Shown here: positions 11,808 to 24,800 of the stretch, in pieces
Numbering within the stretch: position 1 is the first letter of the stretch
How the letters are laid out: each line of letters starts with the position of its first letter
DNA from: Lolium rigidum
Lineage: Eukaryota; Streptophyta; Magnoliopsida; Poales; Poaceae
Length of the DNA: 64,000 bases
Direction of reading: 5' to 3'
Assembly (NCBI RefSeq): GCF_022539505.1
Contig: NC_061510.1
Span: forward strand, 36,481,047 to 36,545,046
Translations under genes and position numbers: made by a program
Notes under the pieces: model-generated
Told to the model about the DNA's origin: nothing
Database searches by the model: none
Seen by the model: only the letters and a program-made list of their open reading frames with translations

Positions 11808-12590
11808 ATGGCGTTTGGGTCGAAACATACGCGTGTAGATGATCAGAATGATGATGAGGTCAAGCAGACTGGAGGTGATCGAGTTGATGTTGATCTAGGC
11901 AATACTGATAGCGCTGAAGAAGAAGATGATTCAGCCGAGCATGGTACTGTTGCAGTTAAATCCCTTCTTGATGAGGTTATTCTTGTTGATGCACGCAAGA
12001 AGAACTCTGGTGGATCAAGACCCTGGAAATGCAAGTATTGTGATAAGAAATTTACAAGTAGTTATACAAGAATTCATCATCATTTCTTTGGTCCTGGACC
12101 TGGCAAGCCACGACAGATCTGTACTATAAAGCTGAGTTTGCTCTTTTACGTGAGGATTTTAACTCCTTTATAATGAAGAAAGGTTTGTATGCAAAAGCAG
12201 CAAGCTGATGCTGCCACTATGAATGCCATAGATTGGTGGTTCAATTATGGTTCAGGAACTCCACATTTAAACGAGGTGGCAAAGAAAGTATTGTCTCAGC
12301 CAATAAGTAGCTCCTCTGCTGAAAGAAATTAGAGTACCTACTCATTCATATATAGTATAAAAAGAAACCCTCTGAATGCAAACACAGCTGATAAGCTTGT
12401 CTACATTCATGCAAACGAGCGTCTCAAGAGAAGGTTTTCAGAGGGCTACAATTCAGGTCCACATTATAAGTGGGATGTTGAGCCTGAGAACAATCTGTTG
12501 GAGGATTCTAGCTTGAAGCTTGAGCAGCTGGTTGGGGTATCTTGGAGGATGAACTAGCTGAACCACCAAGGAAATTTCGGAGGACTTGAA
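11808..12590 (+). pseudogene. hAT transposase relic: BED zinc finger joined to dimerisation domain
   Basis: The N-terminal part starts at the ATG at 11808, has an acidic stretch, then a BED-type finger with WKCKYCDKKF and a downstream HHHFFG. The 3' part (about 12195-12590) gives TMNAIDWWFNYGSGTPHLNE, VLSQPISSSSAERN, a stop where the family has Trp, then STYSFIYSIKRN, which is the hAT C-terminal dimerisation domain. The central RNase H-fold catalytic region, normally several hundred residues, is missing. A candidate right terminus (GTACCCCTA) lies at about 13135-13143; the left end was not found. Confidence 0.75.
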
Positions 12591-13144
12591 TGTTGAAACA
12601 CTAGGAACTAAATAACTGATCGGTACTATAAATCTGAAGCTCTGAACTTTGTATTATGTAACATATTGGCTCCTTTTTGTACTAATAATTCTGAAATCTG
12701 AACTATGTGGTTACTAATGGTTCTTTTTTGGTTGAAGGTACATGATGATTGATGAGTTGGTCTCTTGATGAAACTTGGAAACTTGGAAGACGACCGTCAC
12801 TTGGATGCTGCTATTGAGTTTGCTTGTTGCGAATTTTAGTCAATTGTTGTCATATATGTTCCAGTACTCGAATTATCTATCTATCTTAGTCATATATGCT
12901 GCTACTAGGAAGATGCCTGGTTCAGGTTTCCTTGTTTGTTGGTCCAGTTCAGATTTGTTGCGTATATGAACTTGAGTTATCTATCATTTTATCTTAGTCA
13001 TATATAAGCGTATATGTAAACTTTATCTGAATATCGTTTCTAGGTTAGTTGTATCAACTAGGACAGGTTCAAGTTTACCGTACCGAAATGACTTGGTTCA
13101 CGTTCCCGACGTATAAGATTCAATCTAGAGATGCGTACCCCTAG

Positions 13145-13636
13145 TGTTTCCTATTTTTTTCATCCTCCGATTTCCGTCCCCCGTACCCTCCGTACCAGAA
13201 ACATGGCAGCTATGGGAGAGCTCAGCCGCCGGCACCGCCGTGGGACAGGGAGGGGAGGGTGCTCCAAAGGCTTCCACTGAAGAAAATCACGCTGGCAAGC
13301 CTCTCCATCCCTACTGCGACGGGCTCCTCCGCCCTGTTCCGCTCCAACTGCCTTCTTCGCCTTGAATTTTGTGTGCAGTGTCTCATGAAAAAACACTGTG
13401 ATTGTGAGTCGCTGTTGTGCTCCTGTCTCGTGGCTACCAAATGCAGGACGACGTGTTAATCGGAGAAGGATAAAGGAGGGTGTCGAAGGGGGCAGATGAG
13501 GGCGTCGGAGGGAGCTGTCGGAGCGGAGAGGTGGGCCTCGTTGCGGCTCTCCGGAGGAGCCAGTAAGAGTTGCGGCGGAGGAGTGTCGCACCTTGTCTAC
13601 ACCAAGGTACTGGATCCCAGTCCCACCGCGGGTGGA
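13145..13636. other. Unassigned GC-rich segment
   Basis: Open frames exist on both strands, but none matches a family I know and none has clear splice or start context. No repeat boundaries seen. Confidence 0.3.
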
Positions 13637-13639
13637 GAG

Positions 13640-14018
13640 TTTTTTTTTTTTTGACATGGAACCATATCATATCAATTCCATTAAACCTTAGGCATAGCAA
13701 TATCGCTAGCCACAATCTCCGTTACATGATTCGGCACATTATCTGGCCACAAGAGGCCACTACCAGAGGAACCCGATGCACCTAGCGCCGCCATCGCATG
13801 CGCTGCTTTATTACAAGTTCTACAACTAAAAACAAAGGAAACTGAATTGAAATTCAGTCTAGCAAGCATCTTTGCATCCCTAACAAGGACGCCTACTGCT
13901 GAACGATCATACTCTTTGCTACTGAGAGCATTAACAAGCACTTGGCAATCTGACTCAACTATGATACGAGTCATTCCCCAGAGAGTTGTTTCATGGGCAC
14001 TGATGCATAATTGCATAC
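13640..14018 (-). pseudogene. LINE 3' fragment encoding an RNase H-like domain
   Basis: The minus strand reads WGMTRIIVESDCQVLVNALS, AVGVLVRD, and CNKAAHAMAALGAS. This is the RVT_3-type RNase H domain found at the 3' end of plant LINEs (ESDC and CNKAAH are signature stretches). A T-run at 13640-13652 on the plus strand is the poly(A) tail and marks the 3' end. It is strongly 5'-truncated. No clear target-site duplication found. Confidence 0.75.
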
Positions 14019-14020
14019 TA

Positions 14021-14102
14021 CTCCCTCCGTTCTTTTTTAATTGACTCAGATTTAGTACAACTTTGTACTAAATTTGAGTCAATTAAAAGAGACCGGAGGG
14101 AG
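14021..14102. mobile_element. Stowaway MITE, 82 bp
   Basis: Termini CTCCCTCCG and CGGAGGGAG, flanked by TA at 14019-14020 and 14103-14104. Most of the element is one inverted repeat around TTTAGTACAACTTTGTACTAAA. Confidence 0.95.
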
Positions 14103-14109
14103 TACATCC

Positions 14110-14830
14110 AGTGGGCAGCTAGGTGAACGTTTTTCTCTGATTCTGGAAGTCCATACTCTAGCGTTTCCCAGCGCCTCCTAATCCTACAATCTACCATAAC
14201 GAAGAACTTCAGTGGCATGATGACGTAAGTAGCTAAACTTAAACTTTGGCAAGGATGCGAGATTTAGTGAATACTCCTACATACAAGAGCTTTTTTTCCT
14301 TCTCTGCTTATCTCAAGTAGGTTGGATTCTCCGCTGCCTTGAGGCACTATATGCTGCTCTCCAACGTCTGAAGAGGTTTGTTCATAACTTCATCAACCTC
14401 TCACCGTTCACCAATTTACACTGCCCTTAAAAAGATATTCAGATCTCTCAAAAAAAAAAAGATATTCAGATCGACCGAGGACATGGCACAGTAAATGTTT
14501 ATTACATGCAGTGATGCACACTATCATTATCTCTTTACTTCCCATATGTCAGTCTACTTCAAAATGTGGGCCAAACTTAACTGATATTTTGATCTTGCAA
14601 ATGCCATTATTATTCCTCATTCCAAGCTCATCAAAATGAAATCATCGATAGTCCTCCCTCTATTGTATGTCATGACTTCTGGTCCATACATTTTCTGTGT
14701 ACAGTCAGCTGATGAACTTTGAATCCGACCAACTTGCGGACATGACTCTTTGTTGCTTCTCATCTTGAAGATTGCATCCATGTACAGCTGGATCTATGCA
14801 CTACATACGCTCTCTACTGAAGCATCTAAC
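14110..14830. repeat. Local duplication, copy A (uninterrupted)
   Basis: Collinear with 32090-32467, 36461-36679 and 38384-38520, which form copy B. Shared words in order: TTTCCCAGCGC, TCCTAATCCTACAAT, GAGATTTAGTGAATACT, TTACACTGCCCT, TTCAAAATGTGGGCCAAA and GAAGCATCT. Copy A lacks the Helitron and the Harbinger element that split copy B, so it preserves both empty sites. No gene recognised. Confidence 0.8.
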
Positions 14831-14856
14831 CAAATTAAAGTGTCTGTGTGTGGTAG

Positions 14857-14897
14857 GGGTGGGGTGGGGTGGGGGCGGGGGGGAGGGGGGGTGCCAA
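14857..14897 (+). other. G-rich tract with G-quadruplex potential
   Basis: Runs GGGG-T-GGGG-T-GGGG-T-GGGGG-C-GGGGG.. followed by more G-runs: at least five runs of four or more G with one-base loops. Confidence 0.7.
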
Positions 14898-15805
14898 ATC
14901 TTCTTACAGGAGCATACTCTAGTTCTTAAGACAAGCAGTCAAAAATCAACACAGTAAAGTTTATTATTCGCGCACAAGAGGATATCACTGAGCTGAGCCA
15001 CCTAAACCTGCTACCAACACTAGGCACCATCAACGAGAAAATGACGCACATGCAATTTGGTACAAGGAGTGCCATATATTCTTGGTGCTTGGAGCACTCT
15101 CCTTCACTTTGTTTCCCCTCTAGTCTAACTTATTAAGAGGACGCTCGACTTCAATAACCATATTCACCAAACAACTCTGCCCTGGCTCAGTTTAACCATG
15201 TTCCTTGCGAGACCATCACACCTTCTTTCTCATTTCATTGTACATAAACCCTCTAGCACAATGTTAAAGCAATCGACTTGTGCTAAAACAATGTACAAGT
15301 CGATTGACAATACATTCAACATTCTGATGAAACTTCGTCCGTGAGGCCAAACAATTACCCAAATCCAAAAAAAAGATCATCAAGGTAGCAAAGCAGAGTG
15401 CTTCCACTTAAGAGGTGAGTATCAAGGCAACATTCATATCATGTAATATCTTTAGTTCTTTACCAACTGTTTAGCTAGGGATTTGTCTTCCTACACTAAA
15501 TTGTACATGCTCAAATAAGAGCTATATGCGGGGAAATCAAAATAAGTTGCACAACTCAAAAAAAAAATGTTGATAGGACTGGTAATCAGAACTTATATGA
15601 TTATGTGCACAAATTCTTGAACAAAAAGATACATAACATTTACCGAAACACTTTTTCTAAAAAAAGATGGACAAGAAAAATAATATGGAGACTACACTAA
15701 ATCCGAAATCCCTAACAGGCCAAAGGAAAACACCTCGCCCAAAAAATGTTGTATTTGAGGCATCTTCATCAGGGTTGCCGGTAGTTGTATCATTCGGTTC
15801 CATTT
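14898..15805. other. Intergenic DNA and 3' flank of the ACD6-like gene
   Basis: No ORF, RNA or repeat boundary that I can support. The part next to 15806 should hold the 3' UTR of the minus-strand ankyrin gene. Confidence 0.4.
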
Positions 15806-18800
15806 CTAGAACTGGTTCCTTGTATATGCAGCCCAGACAAAAATGAATATAATGGGCCAAAATTCCATCAATGTGTTGAATAGTATTCTTGTTGTTACCA
15901 ATACCAATGTGCGAATTAGCCCAATTCGAGTGCATAACGGCCGTGCTAAAAGAGCCCACTTTATCCAAAATTCTGTTTTGTTGCATAGGATAACAAGAGG
16001 GCTAATGACACAGATAGTGATGGCAGACTTATGAGCAACTGGCGCTAGCACCATATACAAACCTAGTGCAAAAGCTACCATGAAGCATGTGATCGACATT
16101 GACGCAAAATATAAGGCTACCAGTAAGTAAATTCTGCGACTGTGTGGGTTTAAAATAGAGTAACCTGAATACATGAGGCCCACGATAGACATTGCAGACA
16201 GGATGAAGGACAATGTGCTGGCTAGTATGAATGCATCAAAAGCATACCTCCCAGCAAGTGTTGGTGTGCCTCCATTAGTATGTTCATCATCTCTGTACCC
16301 TCCAGGAAGGGCGAAAGTAGCACCAAATGTCACGGTTGCAACTAGAACTGCACCAATACACAGTGTCTGTGTTGATTCTTTCATGTTCTTCAATTCTTCT
16401 CTTTGAGTATGTTTTAACTGGTGATTGTAGTTTTCCTCAAAGTGATCGCGACGACAATTACCACTCCTAGCATGAACGACTTTGAGTGCATAATGTATTC
16501 TTGTTTCACTATTCTGCACAAACGAAAGAGAAATATGTGAAGCCAAACCACACAGATCTTCATTATTTTATATTGTATCAAGGGCAGTGATTAAAAACAA
16601 AAAAAAATACATTACCTGATCATCAAACAATCCTGGGGGAATCTTATATCGCGATATATCTAGAGCAGTTTGCCCTTTCTTATTTGATATATTTAAATGT
16701 ATTTGCCGATTCCCTAACAAAGCACAAAACATGACAAGACTCCCTGCCTGGATAGCTAGGTGTAGTGCAGTGTTTCCAGCATAGTCCTGCATGTTCAGAA
16801 TCCATGAGACTGACTGATTTCTGCAAACAAAACTGACAATCCGAACTTTATTATTCTCAGCAGCTATATGAAGGAATGTCCTTCCCATAGTGTCTTGCAA
16901 ACCAGCACTGCTTGTAGACTTCTTAAGAAACATGATGATTGTCCCTCTTTCGCCAACAGAGGCAGCAACGTGTATTGGAAATAATCCTTTGTTGTCGGAT
17001 TGATACAATGCAGCTGGGTTAGCTTCCAATATTAGTGAACATACACTTCCTCGATGACTTTGCTGTACAAGAGCTGCAGCGAAATGGAGAGGCGTACTCC
17101 CATTTTCATCCCTTTGTGTAGTGAGATCATTGTTCCATTCCAGGAGCTTTTTTGTAAGCTCTGCAAATGGGTCTTTCTGTTAAATTAATTAAGGTGAAAA
17201 TATTACTACTACGGAAGTGAAACACTCAACAAGAATTGAAAAGCAGAGTAAGAATATTATTTTTTTCTTCGAAGTCTTCAGTGATTCTTAGACCCTTAAA
17301 TTATACTCCCTCCATCCTCAACTAAGTGGACGTTTAGGTTCAAAATTTATCCACAAAAGAGTATACTTCTCTCTGTGGTGGACAGAGGTGAGGGCCTAAC
17401 CTGAGGTAGAAGGAGGCTGCAGGGTGGAACTCTCACACCTTAGGGTTACAGAGATAGAAGCACCTTATATAGGTCAGGACTGGGCTGGGCCAAATGGACC
17501 ACAACAGAGAACAAGAAGACAGCCCAACAGATACACCAACAGTTATCCAACACTCCCCCTCAAGATGGGTGATAAATGTCAATCATCCCCATCTTGGCAT
17601 AGGCAAGATTACACTCCTTTGAGCCCAGTCCCTTTGTTAAACAGTCTGCCACTTGTTGTCCTGATCTCACATAAGTCAATGAGATAATCCCTGCATCAAT
17701 CTTTTCTTTAATAAAGAATCTGTCTATCTCCACATGTTTAGTTCGCTCATGCTGGACATGGTTATTTGCTATGTTTATGGCAGACATATTATCACACCAC
17801 ACTTTCAAGCTTCCTTGCCTTAAAATTTTCAGCTCTCTTAGAAGGTTTCGTACCCACAACATTTCACCCAGGCCCTGTGACATAGCTCTGTACTCTGCTT
17901 CGGCTGTTGATTTCGAGACAACAGATTGTTTCTTACTTCTCCATGACACCAAAAACACAGTACCCTGAGGTGGATCTTCGATCATCTAAGCAGCTAGCCC
18001 AATCTGCATCACAATATCCATCTACATTTAGGTGTCCATTACTTTTAAACAACACTCCTTTTCCCGGAGTGCCCTTCAAGTATCTCAAGATTCTTTGAGC
18101 TGCTTCCAAGTGTCCATCCCTCGGATCATGCATATAGCGACTCACTACACTCACTGGCAAATGATATATCTGGTCTAGTGTGGCATAAGTATATTAGTCT
18201 TCCAACAAGTCTTTGATATTTCTCCTTGTTTATGGGTTCTCCAGACTCTGCTGTGATTTTAGTGTTCTGGTCAATAGGTGTTGAAGCCACACGGCACCCC
18301 AGCATGCCCATATCATCTAAGAGATCCAAACTATACTTTCTTTGAGATAATGATATCCCTTTTGATGATCTTGCAACTTCTATTCCAAGGAAGTATCTAA
18401 GTTTTCCCAAATCTTTCACCTCAAAGGCCTGACTCAAGCATCCTTTCAGTTTTGCGATTTCCACAACATCATCTCCCGTGATGATAATATCATCAACATA
18501 CACAGCAAGGATAGTGATTTTCTCGCTCCGAATGTCCGTAAAATAAGGTATGGTCTCCATTGCATTGACCATATCCCATGCCACACACCACTTGTCCGAA
18601 CCTCGTCAAACCAGGCCCGTGGAGATTGTTTGAGACCATATAGAGATTTCTTCGCCTACATACCTTCCCTTTAGTTTCGTGTCCGACAAATCCTGGTGGC
18701 ATCTCCATATACACCTGTTCTTGAAGGTCACCATGCAGAAATGCATTTTTGACATCAAGTTGATGCAAGTGCCACCCAAAATTTGCTGCACAAGAGATCA

Positions 18801-21800
18801 ATATTCTGACAGTGCTCATTTTTGGCACTAGTGCAAATGTCTCATCATAGTCAATGCCATAAGTCTGACTATATCCTCTTGCCACAAGTCTTGCCTTATA
18901 TCTCTCCACTTTTCCTTCTGCATTTTGTTTTACGAATAGATCCACTTACAACCTACTGTATTCTTTCCTTTAGGGAGATCTGTCAACTCCCATGTTTTAT
19001 TTTTCTTCAAGGCCTCTAACTCTTCCATCATAGCATTGCACCATCTTGGGTCCAACTCTGTTGCCTTCCAATCCATAGGAACAGATACAGCTTGCGGTGA
19101 AGCAACAAAAGCCCGAAAAGAGGGTGACAATGCCTCGTAAGAAATATAATTTCCTACGTCATAGTCATCATAACTCGGCCGCTTTGGGGGCCAACTTTCC
19201 TTATCCCTTTCCTTATTGCAATCGGCAAGTCTAGGCTATTATTGGACTCGACTCGAGATTGATTCTCCTCTGCAGAATCTACACTTGTGCTTTCTTGATT
19301 TTCTCGGTCCAATGGGTTGCTCCCCCGCCCCTGGTCTTGTTGCTCCTCCAAGTGCATCTACTTGTTCCCTTTGTACTTGTCTTCTAGAGTACACAAGTGG
19401 ATTCTGTAGCCATCTTTGTGGTGGTACAGGTCTAGGTGGTGTAGGTGTACCAGGAATTGCAGGAATCTCCGCAACAATAGGAATTTGTTGATGTTGTTGT
19501 TGGTCACCATCTTGCTGCTGCTCCCCCTCTTGAGCATCACCAAGATGGTCAAGCCCCTGGAACAAGCCACTAAGATCACTCTCACCGTCATAAAATGGTT
19601 CTGACTCCCGAAACGTAACATCCATGCTTACAAATGTCCTCCTCTCAGTGGGACTCCAACACTTGTAACCCTTCTGTCTGGAGGAATAGCCAATAAAGAT
19701 ACATTTGATAGCCCGATGATCTAGCTTGCCAACAGATGGCCTGTGATCCCTTACAAAACATGTAGAGCCAAAGAGTTTGGGTGGTACAACAAAGTCATTG
19801 TTATTTAGAAGGAGTTGGCAAGGAGATCGCATACCTAGAATCTTTGAAGGCATTCTATTGATCAAATACGTAGCAGTCATAACTGCCTCACTCCATAAGA
19901 ATTTGGGAACATTCATGGTAAACATAAGAGATCAAGCCACTTCAAGAATGTGCCTATTCTTCTTCTCAGCAACTCCATTCTGGCGAGGAGTGTTAGGGCA
20001 TGAAGTCTGGTGCAGCATACCTTGTGAAGATAAGAAAGCAACAAAAAGTTTATTGATATATTCAGTACCATTATCAGTTCTGATCACTTGCACCTGAACA
20101 TTGAATTGGTTTTTCACATAGGCACAAAAACTCTGGAAACAAGTGAACACTTCATCTTTGTGACGCATAAGATAAATCCAAGTCATTCTGGAATAGCAAT
20201 CAATAAAAGTCACAAAGTACTTCATGCCACTTACTGACACAACAGGACACGTCTATACATCAGAGTGCACTAACACAAATGGGGATACACTTCTGATCCC
20301 TCTACTAACATAAGAGGTTCTCGTATGCTTAGCATATTCGCAGTGCATCACAACATAATTTGGTTTTGTCCACTCCATTCATTACATCGAGAAAAACTCG
20401 AAACATTTTATCAAACGCCATGTGGCCCATTCGACAATGATGAACTAGTGCCATACTCTCCTTTCCTCCAACAATCGCAGCAAGCACGTAACTAGCATCA
20501 TGCCCCATCTCGTCACGATCTATGTGCCAAAGACCTCTATGCTCGGTTGCAGTCCCAATCTTCTTGTCGCTCTCCCTTTCCCGAATTAAACACATATATC
20601 TATCAACTATTATACGGTAGTCCCGCTCGATCAATCAGTGGCACTTAGAGATAGCAGATTCTATCGGAAAAGCAGGAACATGTAGAACTGATGATAATTT
20701 TATGTTGGGTGTACATTGCACCGATCCCTCCCCTTTTATAGATTGTGCTGTGCCATCTGCTGTTTGGATAGTGCCTCTATGTGTGGGAGGATACTGAGTA
20801 TAAGAGTCAAACTCACTAAAATTTCCAGTAACATGTTTGGATGCTCCAGAATCAAGAATCCAGTCTGAATTAGCATTATGAGTGGCTATAGAAACTCTAT
20901 CAATATTACCTTCATCTTTGTAGACATAGTGAGCAAAGTTCCCAAAGGTTGCTTCATTTTGTCCTTCTTCCTTTGATTGTCCCCGAGAGGTACCGGTAGT
21001 TGACTCGAAGCTGCCGCCATATGCGCCTTGGGTGATATAGTGTGCCGCTGTCCTCCACCCCCGCCATACTCGATGTCCATATGGCTGTCCACCACTTCGC
21101 CATAGTGCTGTCCACCACCTCTTCCATACTGCTCGTCCATATGGCTGTCCACTACCTCTCGCCATCACCTCTTCCTCTCGTAGCTTCCTCCGCCATGTGT
21201 GTATCCTCCTCTCCCCCTACTGGGTGTAGCAAAGGAGGTACACCGATGCTTCAAGTGTCCCTTCGCCCACAAGTATAGCAGCTCTCTCATCTCCGGTCCG
21301 TCGGTAGTGTAGAAGGTCGGATGAGGGACGAATCTCTTCCCTTTGTCATATTCGGACGCACTTCCTCTCCGGACATAGCTGCAATGGCTTCTTTGAGAGA
21401 AGGGGTAGTGGTTTGATGCGATAAAGCAGCCCTTCTCCCCTCAAAATCTTGATTAAGACCCTTCAAGAACTTCATGACTCGCCGACGTTCAATCCAGCCT
21501 TGCGAGCAGCACTCACACATTCCCCATGGGCAAGTTCCAGAGGATCAACATGATCCAAATCTCCCCAAAGATGCCGCAACTCAGCCACATATGCCATCAC
21601 AGCTTTGTTTCCTTGTTGCAAGTCATGCACTTTATCCTCAATCTCAAGCAATCAACATAATGTTCCCCTTTCCAGAATAAAGATTTGATAGGGTGTCCCA
21701 TACCTCCGAAGCTTTTGTGAGTGCCTCTGCATGAAAGCAATGTTAGGAACCAAAGAGTTAAGCAACCATGCCACAATCGGAGAATTTATGGCGTTCCACT

Positions 21801-24800
21801 CGTTTGCATTCCGGATCGGTCTTGTCTCGTCGGTTCTGCAGCCTTCACCACTCACACGTTCATCCAGCCCTTTCGAGTTCAAAATCAACGGCGCCCTCCT
21901 TGACCACCGGAGATAGTTGGCCACTCCTTCCAACTTGATTTCGTTCGCCGGCAGCCTCAAGTTTCGACCGATGTTGGTATGGGGAACGATTGCTCCCCCT
22001 CCAGCAGATCCTCCTCCATCTCCTTTGGTTGATAAGTTCTGCTAGCTTCTCCAGAGCCTTGGCCAAATCCCTGTTGTTCCCCATGCTTGACACCAAACTA
22101 ACTTCTCAGAACCACCAAAGGACTTACCCGCAGGAAGCCTCTTCCTCTCCTTACTTGTCACAGCAGCCTGCTCCCTTCCTCTTCCTCCCAGCCGCCGCAG
22201 CAGCCTACTCCCTTCCTCTTCCTCTTCCTCCTAGCTGCCACAGCAGACTAGGCTTCTAGATCGGCAGTCCTTCCCGTCGTTGCCCTCACTGCCCCTTGCT
22301 CTGATACCATGTGGACAGAGGTGAGGGCCTAACCTGAGGTAGAAGGAGGCTGCAGGGTGGAACTCTCACACCTTAGGGTTACAGAGATAGAAGCACCTTA
22401 TATAGGTCAGGACTGGGCTGGGCCAAATGGGCCACAACAGAGAACAAGAAGACAGCCCAACAGATACACCAACAGTTATCCAACACTCTCTTTACAATGT
22501 ACTTTAAAATGCTTCTCTCTCATCACACAGGGATCAAGACCAATAACATTTAGCACATGGCCTTCTTCTTTTCTACATGCAAGTAGTAGCACACTAGATG
22601 TGGTGAAACTAAGAGCATCTCCACTGGCGGTGCCAATAGCGACCCCCATAGGTCTATTGGGGTTCTAGACTTCTAGTCATAAAATAAGCTTCCACTAGCG
22701 TCCCCCAAAATGCTCCGCCCAGTACAATAGCAGGCGAACCCCACCCGCGCCCGGTACACAGGTTCATATTGGGAGCGCTGGCTACAAACTCTAGCTCAGC
22801 ACATGTGCAATGGGCCTAGCCGCAGTGAGACCCCCTCCAAAAGATTATCCTCTCTCCTACTTTTTCTATCCCCACCTTTTTATCTTTATGCATAGAGAGG
22901 CATGCATGGCCTGTTGCGGGGGCACCTATTGGGGTTAACCGCTGTGTGACCCTGCTCCCAATAGCACATGGCCCTCTGCCGACATGCCCTCTAGCTTGCT
23001 GCCGGCACGCATGCCAGTGATTTTATGGGGGCTTCCGGTGGAGATGCTCTAAGGAGGTGAGAGATGGGGGTGACACTTTCCCAATATAAAATTCTTAATA
23101 TGCCTTGAAAAACCTAAACATACGCTCTTTCAAAGACGGAGGGAGTATAATCAAATACATATTAAAATGTGAACACATTCCACAGTGTTACGAAGTTTGT
23201 TATTTACATTAAAAAACATCATAAATCCACATCTTGCACATAAGAGTTATTAGACCTAAATATGGAATTCTACGCCAAGTGAGGATATAGTGCAATCAAG
23301 TGCACGTGCTCCTATTAGCTTGAGTAAAACAGTGTGGAGATGGTTCGTAAATGGAAATTATTGTTTTGCACATTTGAGTTATTTGGAAAAAGGAAAACTC
23401 AGTACAACGGTCCACAGTATTATGGTAATTTAACCGTTTCTTCATCTTCAGAACATCTTATTTACATTTTGAAGCATTTCTTTTACATGTTTAGAATCTT
23501 TTTCATACGAATGACCACTTTGAAGTTGCCATCGCCACCATCCCAAAGAGGGGATAAGTTGGTTTCAAGGAATAAGTTTGAAAGGGCCAGGTTTGAGAAT
23601 TTATCGGCAGCCATAAGAAAAGGAGAGAGGTGGAACAATGTAAATGGGTGCACATTTGACAAATTTACTGGGAGCAATGAAGAAAATACACCTTTTATTA
23701 CCAACATTAACTAGGAGTAGTAGATGAAGGTTATATTGGGCATGCCATGATGCAGTATGTGTGGATGAAAAATATACACTCAAGACTCACATATGTGGAA
23801 CTTATTCCATGTGTACTCATACTATTGTTTTCTAGAATAGAACCTGACAAAAATTAGGTGTGAAATAAATTTGTCAAACATTGGATTTTTTTTTTATGGC
23901 CAAAACATATTGATCTTCAGATAGAGTTAAAGCAAACACTTCTCCTTCGGTACACCCCCCTCCCCAAACTCAAACAGAACAACGACTGAGATCGTCCTGT
24001 CTCCCTTCATAACGAACGGCATGACGGTAATTAGTGAATTATCAAGTCATATGTAGAGCCATACTAAAGCCCATACGGTCTGTTTGGAACGCATCTGTAT
24101 GAGTATGTATGATCAGTTACAGCCTCTATCTGCTACTTTCTTGGCTTAGCAGACTGAGAGCAACCTGACGAACGGCTGCCTGACATGTCGATCGACTAGA
24201 TCCTACGAACTAATTTGATTCCGGACTCTGCAGTTAGTTGGGAGTTGGGATGGCATACAGAGCAGATTAATCTGATTCCGGCCATGGCGTGGTCTTGTGC
24301 TGTTCAGGGATCGAGTTTTGTCAATGGCATGCAGTCTTCTGTATGCACACAGAGTGGTTTACTGATCTAGGTTTGGGCTTGCAATTGGTGTTTCCTGTAA
24401 ATGTCCTTGGGAAATGGTATATATTAGTTGAAAAGAGAAATTTAGACATTGGGAGCCGAAATATCTTGCAGAGGAACTTGTACTGCATCATTGTGCCTTG
24501 ATTACATATCTCTCTGAACATTTGGGTCATTAAATACAGTACTGTTCAGTAATGCTAAGTTGCTAACAACACCAGACTAATATGTGATACTTCCAACTAT
24601 CAAAGCATACAAGAACGCGCCATATCGTTATTCTTGTATCAGAAGTAATAAGCCATTTCATACTGTCTATTAGGGTGTTCAAGGCCTGTGTCATGGTTAC
24701 TGAATTTTATTCATCGGATTAGATTTAATTGGTTGTTTCTCATGAACAGCAATTTTCTTCATGTGATGTACTCTTTCAGAGAGTTTCATAGAACCACTAT

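Larger units (their letters stand above)
17374..22485 (-). mobile_element. Complete Ty1-copia retrotransposon, 5.1 kb, short LTRs
   Basis: LTRs at 17374-17552 (179 bp) and 22310-22485 (176 bp) differ by one substitution and a 3-bp indel. The target-site duplication is CTCTC (17369-17373 and 22486-22490). A primer binding site TGGTATCAGAGC follows the 5' LTR and a polypurine tract TTGAGGGGGAG precedes the 3' LTR. Gag, protease, integrase, RT and RNase H are all present in order on the minus strand, but with many frame breaks. It lies in intron 1 of the ACD6-like gene, on the same strand as the gene. Confidence 0.96.
17306..23145. mobile_element. Stowaway MITE split by two later insertions
   Basis: Left terminus CTCCCTCCATCCTCAACTAA at 17306 with TA before it; right terminus AAGACGGAGGGAG ending at 23145 with TA after it. 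Internal inverted words GTTTAGGTT (near 17333) and AACCTAAAC (near 23111) match. Without the copia element (17374-22490) and Tourist element (22613-23052), the MITE is about 280 bp. Confidence 0.75.

Noticed and set aside
13160..13657. 165-codon minus-strand frame
   Set aside because: No family, no splice logic, overlapping open frames on the other strand; left unassigned.
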